The notes under the pieces were generated by a model. It did not search any database. It was given only the letters and a program-made list of their open reading frames with translations, and was not told where the DNA came from. Below are positions 55,781 through 63,812 of a stretch of DNA of 64,000 nt, piece after piece (within the stretch, counting starts at the first letter, position 1; each line of letters opens with the position of its first letter). The position numbers and the translations under genes were made by a program. This DNA is from Gordoniibacillus kamchatkensis (GTDB lineage Bacteria; Bacillota; Bacilli; Paenibacillales; NBRC-103111): NCBI RefSeq assembly GCF_000829455.1, contig NZ_JXAK01000004.1:1-64000 (forward strand), given 5' to 3'.

Positions 55781-56110
55781 ATGAGCGAAAACAACCAGTT
55801 GCGTGATGTGTTTGACGCGATTGCAGACCCGACCAGACGCCGACTGATTCACTTATTGGCAGAGGCAGAGGAGCTGCCGCTCCATGAGTTAACGGCACAG
55901 TTTCCAATGGGCCGCACAGCGGTATCCAAGCATTTGACAATCCTCAAAGAGGCCGGGCTGGTCCTTGATCGAAAAGTCGGCAGAGAAACGCGATACAGAC
56001 TAAACGCCTCTCCGCTCAGAGAAATTCAAGATTGGGTGGCTTTCTACAGCAAGTTCTGGAGTACGAATATGTTGCGTTTGAGCCAACTTTTAGAGGAGGA
56101 AGAAGAATGA
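55781..56110 (+). CDS. ArsR family transcriptional repressor
   Basis: 109 residues; GGGAGGGG site. Winged-helix pattern: IADPTRRRLIHLLAEAEELP, LTAQFPMGRTAVSKHLTIL, AGLVLDRKVGRETRYRLN. No metal-binding Cys pair is present, as in the SdpR/YceD-like non-metal group which commonly precedes AHSA1-family genes. Its stop overlaps the next start by 4 bp. Likely represses its own promoter with the tandem palindromes upstream. Confidence 0.92.
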   Translation: MSENNQLRDVFDAIADPTRRRLIHLLAEAEELPLHELTAQFPMGRTAVSKHLTILKEAGLVLDRKVGRETRYRLNASPLREIQDWVAFYSKFWSTNMLRLSQLLEEEEE

Positions 56111-56526
56111 GTTTAACCTTATCTATGGATTTTCAGTTCATGACTTCGATCGAGAAGCTTTGGTCCGCCTTAACCGACTCAAGCAAGCTTGCCAAGTGGG
56201 TGGCCAATATCCAAACCGGAGAAGGGATGGAAAATAATTTTAAGCCCGTCGTAGGACACCATTTTCAGTTTCGCACGCAACCGACCGAATATTGGAATGG
56301 GATTATCGAAGGTGAAGTGCTTATCGTGGAGGAGCCAAACCGGTTGTCTTATACTTGGGCCAGCGGAGAGAAGCACACGGTCACCTGGACACTGCAGGAT
56401 TTAGGGGACGGGAAGGTGAACCTTCATCTCGAACAAACCGGAATCTCAAACGCTCAAGCACTGGGTGGAGCTAAGTATGGGTGGGGGAAATGGTGCGGCG
56501 AGCTTGAAAAGGTGTTGGAACAGTAA
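56107..56526 (+). CDS. SRPBCC (AHSA1-like) domain protein
   Basis: 139 residues. START/Bet v1-like fold signs: LSMDFQFMTSIEKLWSALTD, KLAKWVANI, TYWNGIIEGEVL-like (TEYWNGIIEGE), LSYTWASGEKHTVTWTLQDL and WGKWCGELEKVLE. The family binds hydrophobic ligands; a catalytic role is not established. Coupled to the ArsR gene by ATGA overlap, a widely seen pair. Confidence 0.9.
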   Translation: MSLTLSMDFQFMTSIEKLWSALTDSSKLAKWVANIQTGEGMENNFKPVVGHHFQFRTQPTEYWNGIIEGEVLIVEEPNRLSYTWASGEKHTVTWTLQDLGDGKVNLHLEQTGISNAQALGGAKYGWGKWCGELEKVLEQ

Positions 56527-56656
56527 CCGCAGCCGGTGCAAAAACATCTTCTTCTATTTATCACAGAGTTCAGAAGGGGCAACGAAACGGCTTAGTTTTT
56601 GATGAAATGCGGATTCCTGTTGTTTAGGAAATAAAGAGATACAAGGAGAGATGGAA

Positions 56657-57121
56657 ATGTCCTATATCGTTGATTTTAATAATGTGTCTACGGTTGGTTT
56701 GGAGTCTTCGCCTGTAGCAGAAGCGCTTGCTGGTTTGCGTGCGAATGAAGCTCGTTACTTTATGAACAAATACAAGCATGAATTTACGGTTGTACCAGCC
56801 AGCGAAAGCCAGGAGACCCTAGATTATGTGAACCGAATTTTGAAAGAAGAACGTGATATTGAGTTTTCGAGCAAGCCTTTAGAAACGTCGCGTTTTCAAG
56901 TGGAAAATATCAAAATCGCCTACGTCATATATGAGGATGGTCTCGTGCTCAATGTCATGTATACGGTTGATGACCCTAAGAATCGGGCTGTTGGTTTTAA
57001 GCTTTCCGAGGGGATGGAGGTACCGAAGGAGTTAGAAGGGAAGTTTAAGTTTGCTAGGCAGAAGTCTAAACTAGCTGGAACAATTCGGGGCTCGTTTTTT
57101 GTAATTAAAGGAGATTATTAA
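56657..57121 (+). CDS. Conserved hypothetical protein, 154 residues
   Basis: ATG at 56657 (eight bases behind AAGGAG) preferred to the ATG at 56651. Reads YIVDFNNVSTVGLESSPVAE, ANEARYFMNKYKHEF, NIKIAYVIYEDGLVLNVMYT and ends IRGSFFVIKGDY. Looks complete and under selection (even codon use, no breaks) but I cannot place it in a family. Followed by a bidirectional terminator. Confidence 0.65.
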   Translation: MSYIVDFNNVSTVGLESSPVAEALAGLRANEARYFMNKYKHEFTVVPASESQETLDYVNRILKEERDIEFSSKPLETSRFQVENIKIAYVIYEDGLVLNVMYTVDDPKNRAVGFKLSEGMEVPKELEGKFKFARQKSKLAGTIRGSFFVIKGDY

Positions 57122-57173
57122 TGTAAGCGACAGCGCAAGGTGTTGGGATACCATACAAAAAATAAATAGTGCG

Positions 57174-57216
57174 AACAAAAGATTCACGACCCGTCCAAGT
57201 CACGAATCTTTTGTTT
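57174..57216. terminator. Bidirectional terminator between convergent genes
   Basis: AACAAAAGATTC with GAATCTTTTGTT (57174-57185 and 57204-57215). The U-rich stem ends make it usable from both strands, serving the gene at 56657 and the partition pair on the minus strand. Confidence 0.7.
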
Positions 57217-57250
57217 GCATTTTGTCTACCGCCTTCTCAATGATCAACGC

Positions 57251-57496
57251 CTACTCGACCGGGGGGATATTTTTATGTCTTCTCATATACTCATCTACGG
57301 CTTCTACCACAATATCAACCATCTTCTTATTGTGTTTCGCGGCGAATATCTTTAACTCAGTATGGAATTGATCATCGAAATCAAAAGTTGCTTTTTTCTT
57401 ATTTACAGGTTTCTGTATACTTGTATTTACAGTTTCCTGTATTTTTTTGCTTCTCCGTGTACCTAATAGCTGCTCAATTGTTTCACGCTTGGACAC
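57251..57496 (-). CDS. Ribbon-helix-helix-like DNA-binding protein, partition partner
   Basis: 81 residues from a GTG at 57496, ten bases behind GAGGAG; a longer reading has no site. N-terminal polar tail with a repeated QETVN/QKPVN phrase, then KKATFDFDDQFHTELKIFAA and KKMVDIVVEAVDEYMRRH, a beta strand and two helices as in ribbon-helix-helix proteins (omega, ParG, ParR types). It overlaps the parA-like gene by 14 bp. It probably binds the 8-bp iterons at 57542 and 58267 and works as centromere-binding protein and repressor. Confidence 0.7.
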   Translation of the reverse strand: MSKRETIEQLLGTRRSKKIQETVNTSIQKPVNKKKATFDFDDQFHTELKIFAAKHNKKMVDIVVEAVDEYMRRHKNIPPVE

Positions 57497-58247
57497 GCTG
57501 CACCAGCTCCTCGACAAAATTTCTATAATTGCTTAGTGCAGCTGTATCTGTATTGCTGTATTCCTGTATTCCTGTAATAGAAAATTCCTTGATTCTATTT
57601 CTTCGCTTGATTTCCGTTCGAAACACAACTCCTTCGTACTCTCTCCTTACCCTATCAATGATTGTTTTATCAATGACTGTTCTGGAATCGATCATTGTCG
57701 GCAGTATGCCGCATATAACAAGGTCCAGTTTTTTAACTTCTTTGATGTGAAAAATAGTTGCGATGTATTTATCCAGCGCGTCATAACACATTGGTTCGCA
57801 TTGAAGCATGACGATAGCATAGTCAGAAGCAACTAAACCATTAATCGTGTGTTCTCCAAGATTTGGAGGTAAATCAATAAGGATGTAGTCATATCTAGCC
57901 TTTACTTTATGTAGTGTATCTTTCAAAACGGTTGAACCCTTTGAAGGATTTTGATGGATAAGCATGGGCAATGTTGCCAGCATTTCATCGGCAGGAATCA
58001 AGTGGAGGTTGTAGGTCAACTTGCGGATGTAAGGGGTGGGATTCCTGTTTTTGCAGGCCTCCAAAATGGTCATTTTGGAGTAATCGTGTATATCTCGTTG
58101 AGTAAGAAACTGTGTCAAATTGCCTTGGCTATCGAAGTCCACGCAGAGAACCTTGTATTTCTTTGAGAGAAGATAACCTGTAATGGCCGTGGTTGTCGTT
58201 TTGCCGACGCCGCCTTTTTGATTACCGATTGAAATGATAGATCCCAT
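57483..58247 (-). CDS. parA: ParA/Soj family partition ATPase
   Basis: 254 residues. Deviant Walker A: IISIGNQKGGVGKTTTT, Walker A' VLCVDFDSQGNLTQ, Walker B YDYILIDLPPNLGEH. Typical length for a small ParA without N-terminal helix-turn-helix (plasmid type Ib), which usually needs a ribbon-helix-helix partner as encoded next. Such pairs segregate plasmids or large integrative elements. No replication protein is in view, so this may be a remnant of an integrated plasmid or a chromosomal island. Confidence 0.9.
   Translation of the reverse strand: MGSIISIGNQKGGVGKTTTTAITGYLLSKKYKVLCVDFDSQGNLTQFLTQRDIHDYSKMTILEACKNRNPTPYIRKLTYNLHLIPADEMLATLPMLIHQNPSKGSTVLKDTLHKVKARYDYILIDLPPNLGEHTINGLVASDYAIVMLQCEPMCYDALDKYIATIFHIKEVKKLDLVICGILPTMIDSRTVIDKTIIDRVRREYEGVVFRTEIKRRNRIKEFSITGIQEYSNTDTAALSNYRNFVEELVQRVQA
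57542..57577 (+). repeat. CTGTAT iterons inside the 3' end of parA
   Basis: CTGTAT or CTGTAA begins at 57542, 57548, 57556, 57564 and 57572: three 8-bp steps and one 6-bp step. The same 8-bp spacing recurs upstream of parA (58267). Confidence 0.7.
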
Positions 58248-58266
58248 AACCCATACCTCCTTATTT

Positions 58267-58288
58267 CTGTAAATCTGTATTCCTGTAT
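58267..58288 (+). repeat. CTGTAT iterons in the parA promoter region
   Basis: CTGTAA, CTGTAT, CTGTAT at 58267, 58275 and 58283, exact 8-bp spacing, directly upstream of the parA start. Candidate operator and centromere site. Confidence 0.65.
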
Positions 58289-58421
58289 ATAATTCTACAA
58301 TGGCTTTACATTAAGGGGGGTCATGCACGGCCAAGTCGAGGCGGAATTTCGTTGACCATCTTAAGTTCATATAGATCGGGATCTATCATTACGGATAACG
58401 TTAGTGGGGGAGACAGGTCGA

Positions 58422-58969
58422 TTATAGAGTTCTCTCTAACAAGGCCCCAACTTGTTTGGCCATAACGCGGGGAGGATAAGGCATTCCATTCCTGATCCAC
58501 CATTCAACTACTCCTACATAAGCGGTCCCCGCATATTGCAACATAACATCTTCACTTAATTCAGCATTTCTTCCGCTTTCTTTGTCAATTTCCCCTTTGA
58601 ATCCTTCCACAATATAATCAAAAAAACGAGTTCTAAATGATGGGGCCCCTTTACTCGCTAACATAGTCGAAAAAAAATAAATAGTTTTTTTCAAAGTATT
58701 CAAAAAAAAGGTACAAGCGCATTGCTCCAATCCAGCTTACATGCCCATTCACCCAATTCCCCTAATTCATTAATGTGAGTTTCAATGAGTTTATCCAATA
58801 AATCAAATTTGTCCTGATAATGAAGATAAATGGTTCCGCGGTTAATGTTTGCCCGGTCGGCAATATCCTGAATGGTAATGTCATCGAAGCTTTTTTCAGT
58901 CATCAGCTCGATGACAGCCTTTTTCATCGATTGTTGAGTTTTAACAATTCTCCGATCCACTTTTGCCAT
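58422..58969 (-). pseudogene. Frameshifted TetR family regulator
   Basis: N-terminal half from 58969: MAKVDRRIVKTQQSMKKAVI, DDITIQDIADRANINRGTIY, LHYQDKFDLLDKLI, a standard TetR helix-turn-helix. It stops at the eight-T (minus strand) run at 58702-58709. With one base changed the next frame continues FLNTLKKTIYFFSTMLASKG, SFRTRFFDYIVEGF and YAGTAYVGVVEWWIRNGMPY, the C-terminal TetR domain with the conserved WW. Start has no strong site. Divergent from a palindrome and an SDR remnant. Confidence 0.85.
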
Positions 58970-59053
58970 CGTAAATTACACCATACTTTCTTAGATAATT
59001 AACACTTTCGATTTCTATGTTGAAATATCAACAAACTACGTTTTTTTAACCAT

Positions 59054-59118
59054 TGAATGAATGCTTCTTACCCATATAATAATAGACATGGGTTGAATAA
59101 ACAAATTATTTTGTTTAT
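59054..59118 (+). promoter_or_regulatory. Promoter and 22-bp perfect palindrome opposite the TetR gene
   Basis: TTGAAT and TATAAT with 16 bp between (59054-59081) are followed by ATAAACAAA-TTAT-TTTGTTTAT at 59097-59118, a perfect palindrome over the expected transcript start. A likely operator for the divergent TetR protein, though its own gene is broken. Confidence 0.6.
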
Positions 59119-59316
59119 GAACTTCGTGTTAAGTTTATGGTGCTAAGAATCATGGGCGTCGAATTCGCAAAAGCCGCCCTTGCCACAACTAGCTTCAGAT
59201 GTCCGGTATCGATTTGTAATCGACATCAGTACTACGATGGGGAATGAATAACGATTAATCCTATCAATGAATTAAGGCACGCCTAAACCGGTGTGCCTCT
59301 TTACTTGGAGGAGGAT

Positions 59317-59379
59317 TTTAATGCGGCCGATCCGGGATGGGTACGTACAGATATGGGGGGACCATCTGCTCCAAGAACT
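59317..59379 (+). pseudogene. Short-chain dehydrogenase remnant
   Basis: About 21 codons read NAADPGWVRTDMGG and PSAPRTP, the DPGWVxTDMGG stretch found after the YxxxK motif of SDR enzymes. Everything else of the gene is missing. It is probably the former target of the TetR regulator. In another frame a GGAGGAGG precedes an ATG at 59321 with a 33-codon ORF, likely chance. Confidence 0.65.
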
Positions 59380-59418
59380 CCGAGCAAGCGGCTTAGACTA
59401 TCCTTTAGTTAGCGACGA

Positions 59419-59904
59419 TTGAGCCTGAAGGACCGAATGGTAATGATGCCGAATGGGAATAAACTCGTCTACAATCGAACGGAAAAAACAGCAATGATCC
59501 ATATCGGCGAATGGCCGGATGGATACTTGAGGTCATTTCGGGGCGAAGAAATGATTGACGGGGTTGGTGTAGCTTCTCATTGTAGCCGGATCTCCGAAAA
59601 GACAATCACTCAAGCTATTGAGGGGGAAATTAACGATATAAAGGCCTTCTACGATAAGGCTTCAAGTCTTGATCAAATCATTGAAATTGCAAACAGTCAA
59701 TTAGAAAATCCCGAGTCCCCTTATTCCGAGATGAGATTCCCCTCTCCGGCTTAAATTCTCGCATTTATCTATGCGAAAATGGGGAACCTTCAATTGGCAT
59801 ATGATTATATTCAAAAAGATACAATTATATCCGACGCAAGCAACATTTCATTGTTAAATATGGTCAAAGATAGGCTCTATCAATTAGCTGCCAGTTCGAC
59901 TTAA
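59419..59904 (+). pseudogene. Hypothetical gene with in-frame stop
   Basis: From TTG 59419 the frame encodes SLKDRMVMMPNGNKLVYNRT, MIHIGEWPDGYLRSFRGEEM and so on to TAA at 59752. The same frame then continues AFIYAKMGNLQLAYDYIQKD and MVKDRLYQLAASST to a stop at 59902, so the TAA looks like a nonsense change within one 160-codon gene. The family is not recognised. No ribosome binding site is seen at the start, so the 5' end may be missing. Confidence 0.5.
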
Positions 59905-59970
59905 GAAAAGCAATTTTAGGTGGGGGGAATGCCTCCTCTGTAAAGCCGAGATTTTACCCGCTGATCTCGC

Positions 59971-60936
59971 TTAAGGCATTGTCAGCGCTTGAACGAGCGA
60001 CCTGTCATCAGCCTCGGGATGCACCTGCTTGTAGGCGTATAACGCGGCACCGGCCACAGGCTCGAGAATCGGCGTCATGAGCTTATACCGGCGGTCTCTG
60101 AGCAGCCGCCGCAGCGGCTCGAGCACGTAAGTGCCGGCACGAAATACGCCACCCGAATACGAAACCGGAATTTCGGTCTCCCGGCTGAAGCCCAGCTGAT
60201 CCGCGATCGACCTGATGATGGCGGACAGCTCGCCGGCCGCCCGCTCGAACGCGCGCAGCGCCTTCGGCTCTCCGGCTTCCGCCGCTTGATGCAGAAGCCG
60301 GGCAAGGCCGGCTATCTTTTCCCGGTTCCACTGCCATTGCTGCATCATTTTCAGCAGCTGAAAATCGTCCTCGAGCCCGAAATGATTCCGCACAAGGCCG
60401 TAAATGAGGCTGCGCCGCTCTCTTCCGTCCGCCTCCCGGGTAAATGTCGCCAGCAGCAGCTTGCCCAGCCAATGGGCCGAACCTTCGTCCCCGAGCTCGT
60501 GTCCCCATCCGCTGGCCCGAGCCGTCCGGCCTGCCGCATCGACTCCGTAGCCGATCGCTCCCGTGCCGGACACCAGATGGATGCCGGGACGGCAGGCGAG
60601 CGAACCCGCCCAGCCGACTTCGACGTCGTTGACCAGACGGAAGCGTCCCGGCGGAAGAAGGCGGCCGGCGATTTCCTCGACGAGGGGTGCTTCCTCGACG
60701 AGCTCGTCGCCCAGACAAGGAATGCCGAGCATGGCAAACGCCAGCTCAGCCCCGGCGATGCCGGCTTGGCGGCAAACCTCGTCAATGCCGCGCCGAAGCG
60801 TTTGCTCCAAACCTTGCGGCCCGATTTGAAACCAATCCAGGGAGCCGAGCGTTACGCTTGAAATGCGTTTGCCTTCCTCATCGATCAATAAAAAAGCGGT
60901 TTTTGACCCGCCGCCGTCGACGCCGAGATAAAACAT
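59971..60936 (-). CDS. BadF/BcrA-type ATPase, probable N-acetylglucosamine kinase family
   Basis: 321 residues from ATG 60936 (GGAGAGGGG upstream). Actin-like ATPase fold: FYLGVDGGGSKTAFLLID (phosphate-1), VNDVEVGWAGSLACRPG, LVSGTGAIGYGVDAAGR (phosphate-2), GWGHELGDEGSAHWLGK and late SYSGGVFRAG (adenosine). Enzymes of this type phosphorylate amino sugars such as GlcNAc or GlcN. Last of five genes on the minus strand, about 90 bp after the PfkB-type kinase. GC-rich with heavy G/C third positions. Confidence 0.85.
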   Translation of the reverse strand: MFYLGVDGGGSKTAFLLIDEEGKRISSVTLGSLDWFQIGPQGLEQTLRRGIDEVCRQAGIAGAELAFAMLGIPCLGDELVEEAPLVEEIAGRLLPPGRFRLVNDVEVGWAGSLACRPGIHLVSGTGAIGYGVDAAGRTARASGWGHELGDEGSAHWLGKLLLATFTREADGRERRSLIYGLVRNHFGLEDDFQLLKMMQQWQWNREKIAGLARLLHQAAEAGEPKALRAFERAAGELSAIIRSIADQLGFSRETEIPVSYSGGVFRAGTYVLEPLRRLLRDRRYKLMTPILEPVAGAALYAYKQVHPEADDRSLVQALTMP

Positions 60937-61027
60937 AAAGATAAAGCCCCTCTCCGTCATCAACTTCCGTTCATAACCGAGCCATCGTTATCGTGCCGGA
61001 ATACAGCAACCGGCTGCAGCAGAATCG

Positions 61028-61966
61028 CTACAGCCGCTCTACGCGAATTTGCGGCAGAAGCGCGTCGACATCGGCCTTGTTCACGTAGCCCGCGCGGTCG
61101 GTAAGGGCGTTGGCCGCCGCGACCGCCGCTGCCTGCTGCAGGCAGCGCTCGACCGGCAGCCCCTCCAGCGCGGAAACCGCCATGCCGGCTACATACGAAT
61201 CGCCGCAGCCGACCGTATTGACCGCCTGAAGCGGGGGAGGGCTAACCTGAAACAAGGTCTGCTCAAAGCACGTGAGGGAGCCTCGGGCACCTAGCGAAAC
61301 CGTAATGTTCGGTATCCTCGCTGCGGCTTGCAGCCGCTGCAGAGCTTCGCCGGGCTGCAGGGCGCCGGACGGTATCCCCATGTTCTCCATCAAAGTCCCG
61401 ATCTCGTCCTCGTTAGGCTTGATGAAATCCGGCTGCGCCGCCGTGCCTTGAATGAGCGCTTCCCCGCTCGTGTCCAAAAAAGCGAGCGCCCCCGCTTGCT
61501 TGACGATACGTATGAGCTGAGCATAGCCGTCCTTAGGCACGCCCTTCGGCAAGCTGCCGGAAAAGCAGACGATGCGGGAGCGTCCTGCCAGTCCGGCGAG
61601 CCGCTCCTTAAAGCTTGCCCAGGCGGTTTCGGGCACGTCCGGACCTTGCTCCAGCACCTCCGTCGACGTACCGGACGATTCGTCGATGAAATTCAAGCAG
61701 AGCCGCGATTCGTCCTCAATTCGGATAAAATCGTGATCGATTTGCTGGCTGGAGAGCGCCGATTCGATAAACCGGCCGTTGTGGCCGCCGACGATCCCTG
61801 TCGCCAGGACAGGGTAGCCGAGCAGGCGGATGACCCGGGCCACGTTAAGGCCTTTTCCGCCCGGCTCGGCGAACATGCGGCGCACGCGCGTCACTTGGCC
61901 GAGCGGGAAGCTTGACAAATAGTACGTTTTGTCGATAGCGGCATTAAGCGTCACGGTTGTAATCAT
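61028..61966 (-). CDS. PfkB family sugar-phosphate kinase (FruK/LacC group)
   Basis: 312 residues. Begins MITTVTLNAAIDKTYYL, with GGKGLNVARVIRLLG, NDS-like core and the C-terminal signature AVNTVGCGDSYVAGMA with the catalytic Asp. The TLNAAIDKTY start and length are those of 1-phosphofructokinase or tagatose-6-phosphate kinase. With the class II aldolase gene 18 bp upstream a tagatose-6-phosphate kinase role is plausible. Overall operon order: SIS protein, DeoR, aldolase, this kinase, BadF-type kinase. Confidence 0.88.
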   Translation of the reverse strand: MITTVTLNAAIDKTYYLSSFPLGQVTRVRRMFAEPGGKGLNVARVIRLLGYPVLATGIVGGHNGRFIESALSSQQIDHDFIRIEDESRLCLNFIDESSGTSTEVLEQGPDVPETAWASFKERLAGLAGRSRIVCFSGSLPKGVPKDGYAQLIRIVKQAGALAFLDTSGEALIQGTAAQPDFIKPNEDEIGTLMENMGIPSGALQPGEALQRLQAAARIPNITVSLGARGSLTCFEQTLFQVSPPPLQAVNTVGCGDSYVAGMAVSALEGLPVERCLQQAAAVAAANALTDRAGYVNKADVDALLPQIRVERL

Positions 61967-61984
61967 ACGGTCATCGTCTCCGGC

Positions 61985-62851
61985 TCATCGGCAGTCCGCG
62001 GCTTTGCCGATGCAGCCCAGCATGCGCATCTTCTCGATGGCGGCAGCTTTGACCGCTTTTTTGGCCGGAATCATATATTTGCGGGGATCGTTCTCGTCCG
62101 GATTCGTCGCGAACACTTCTTTGATCGCGTTCGAAAACACGATGCGAATTTCCGTGGCGATGTTCATTTTGGACATGCCGAGCGCCACGCAGCGCTTGAC
62201 CTGCTCCTCGGGGATGCCCGAGCCGCCGTGCAGCACGAGAGGGACGGAGACGGCGGCGGCGATGCTCCGGATTCGTTCGAAATCGATATTCGGATCGCCT
62301 TTGTAAATGCCGTGCGCGGTGCCGACGGCCGGAGCGAGCGTCGGCACCCCTGTCAGTTCCACGAAACGGACGCAGTCCTGCGGATCGGCCAGCAGCGCTT
62401 CGTGTTCGCCGACGACGATGTCGTCCTCGACGCCACCGACCTTGCCGAGCTCGGCTTCGACGTTCACACCGGCGGCGCGGGCGATGTCCACGATCCGCTT
62501 CGTTTGCGCGACGTTTTCCTCGAAAGGATGCATCGAGGCGTCGATCATGACCGAGGTGTAGCCGGCTCGGATGCATTGCACGATCGTGTCGAAGTCCGTG
62601 CAGTGATCGAGGTGAAGGGCGATCGGCACGCGAGTGCGGTTCGCCGCCGTTGCGGCGGCGGCGGCCAAATAATCGGCGCCCAAATGCTTGACGGTGCCGA
62701 CGGTCGATTGCAGGATGAGCGGCGAATCGGTTTCCTCCGCTGACTCGACGACGGCCTGCAGCATCTCCAGCGTGTGCACGTTAAAAGCGCCGACAGCGTA
62801 ACCGTTTTGCCGGGCTGCCTGCAAAAGGGGGGTAGATGAAACTAACGGCAT
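61985..62851 (-). CDS. Class II ketose-bisphosphate aldolase (GatY/KbaY-like)
   Basis: 288 residues from ATG 62851, seven bases behind GGAGG; a TTG six bases earlier is less likely. Catalytic and zinc-binding marks: VPIALHLDHCTDF (Asp and His), AELGKVGG, TLAPAVGTAHGIY and VPLVLHGGSGIP. These cleave tagatose-1,6-bisphosphate or fructose-1,6-bisphosphate. Start is 3 bp before the end of the DeoR gene's region, so tightly coupled. Confidence 0.9.
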   Translation of the reverse strand: MPLVSSTPLLQAARQNGYAVGAFNVHTLEMLQAVVESAEETDSPLILQSTVGTVKHLGADYLAAAAATAANRTRVPIALHLDHCTDFDTIVQCIRAGYTSVMIDASMHPFEENVAQTKRIVDIARAAGVNVEAELGKVGGVEDDIVVGEHEALLADPQDCVRFVELTGVPTLAPAVGTAHGIYKGDPNIDFERIRSIAAAVSVPLVLHGGSGIPEEQVKRCVALGMSKMNIATEIRIVFSNAIKEVFATNPDENDPRKYMIPAKKAVKAAAIEKMRMLGCIGKAADCR

Positions 62852-62853
62852 GG

Positions 62854-63663
62854 TCAAACCTCCATCTGTTCCTTTTCCGCCACGAACAGCTCAATGCGGT
62901 GAGCCTTCAAATATTTCGTCATGGCGTCCGGAAGCTTTTGATCCGTGATGCAGCCTTTCAACGCCGTCAATGGGGCGATGCTGAACAACGAATTTTTCCC
63001 TGCCTTGGTATGGTCGAATACGGCGTAAGACGTCGCGGCCCGCTTCAGCATCAAGGCGCCGATGACCGCTTCCTGCTCGGAAAACGTGGTCATGCCCGCT
63101 TCGACGGTGAAGCCGTCGATGCCCATAAACATTTTGCCGATATGCAGCCCTTCCAGCACTTTCTCCGCCAGCGGGCCGCATAGCTCGAAGCTCTTGCGGC
63201 GCATGACGCCGCCGGTGAGAACGACTTGCACGCCCTCTGAGTCCGACAGCTCCATGGCGATATTGACCGCATTGGTCACGACGGTGATGCCCTGATGCTG
63301 CTTGAGCATGCGGGCTATCAAAAAGGTGGTCGAGCCCCCGGTCAAGCCGACGATATCGCCCTGCTGCACCATCGCGGCCGCAGTTCGCGCTATCGCCTCT
63401 TTTTCCAGCAGCAAAAGCTGCTGCTTGTCGGTAAACGAAGCTTCAAAAGCGATAGGGGAAGCGTCCAGCTGCGCTCCCCCAAAGCTGCGGATAATGCCGC
63501 CCTGCTTCTCCAGAAGATCGAGGTCCCGCCGGGCCGTAGGCTCCGAGCAGCCGAATTTTTCCGTGATTTCTTGAATGGTGACTTTCCCTTGAAGCTTCAG
63601 CAGCCTCATGATGTTTTCGCGCCGCAACTCACCTTTGGATAAGCTGATCCGATCTGTGGACAT
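62854..63663 (-). CDS. DeoR family transcriptional regulator of the sugar operon
   Basis: 269 residues. N-terminal winged helix: GELRRENIMRLLKLQGKVTI, ITEKFGCSEPTARRDLDLLE. C-terminal sugar-phosphate sensing domain: IVGLTGGSTTFLIARMLKQH, TVVTNAVNIAMELSD, VVLTGGVMRRKSFELCGPLA. Typical of AgaR/GlpR repressors that respond to phosphorylated sugars. Start gap of 150 bp from the SIS gene upstream, which could hold its promoter. Within the same operon as the enzymes. Confidence 0.9.
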   Translation of the reverse strand: MSTDRISLSKGELRRENIMRLLKLQGKVTIQEITEKFGCSEPTARRDLDLLEKQGGIIRSFGGAQLDASPIAFEASFTDKQQLLLLEKEAIARTAAAMVQQGDIVGLTGGSTTFLIARMLKQHQGITVVTNAVNIAMELSDSEGVQVVLTGGVMRRKSFELCGPLAEKVLEGLHIGKMFMGIDGFTVEAGMTTFSEQEAVIGALMLKRAATSYAVFDHTKAGKNSLFSIAPLTALKGCITDQKLPDAMTKYLKAHRIELFVAEKEQMEV

Positions 63664-63812
63664 TGGCCATCATCCTGTTCTTCAACTTGTTAACCGAATC
63701 CGAAAGTATAAACTTCCTCGAGTAGCTCCCTGATTCGGCATGAAAAGCTACCTCTTACGCAAGGTCATTCATCGTGGAGAGGGCTCCGAACAGGAGCTTT
63801 TCTTACGTGCGG

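Noticed and set aside
59321-59422. 33-codon ORF with a strong GGAGGAGG site
   Set aside because: Its DNA encodes a clear dehydrogenase motif in another frame, so the site and ORF are more likely chance, although translation cannot be excluded.
62228-62743. Plus-strand open frames in the sugar operon
   Set aside because: GC-rich DNA leaves long open antisense frames; the minus strand holds aldolase active-site motifs.
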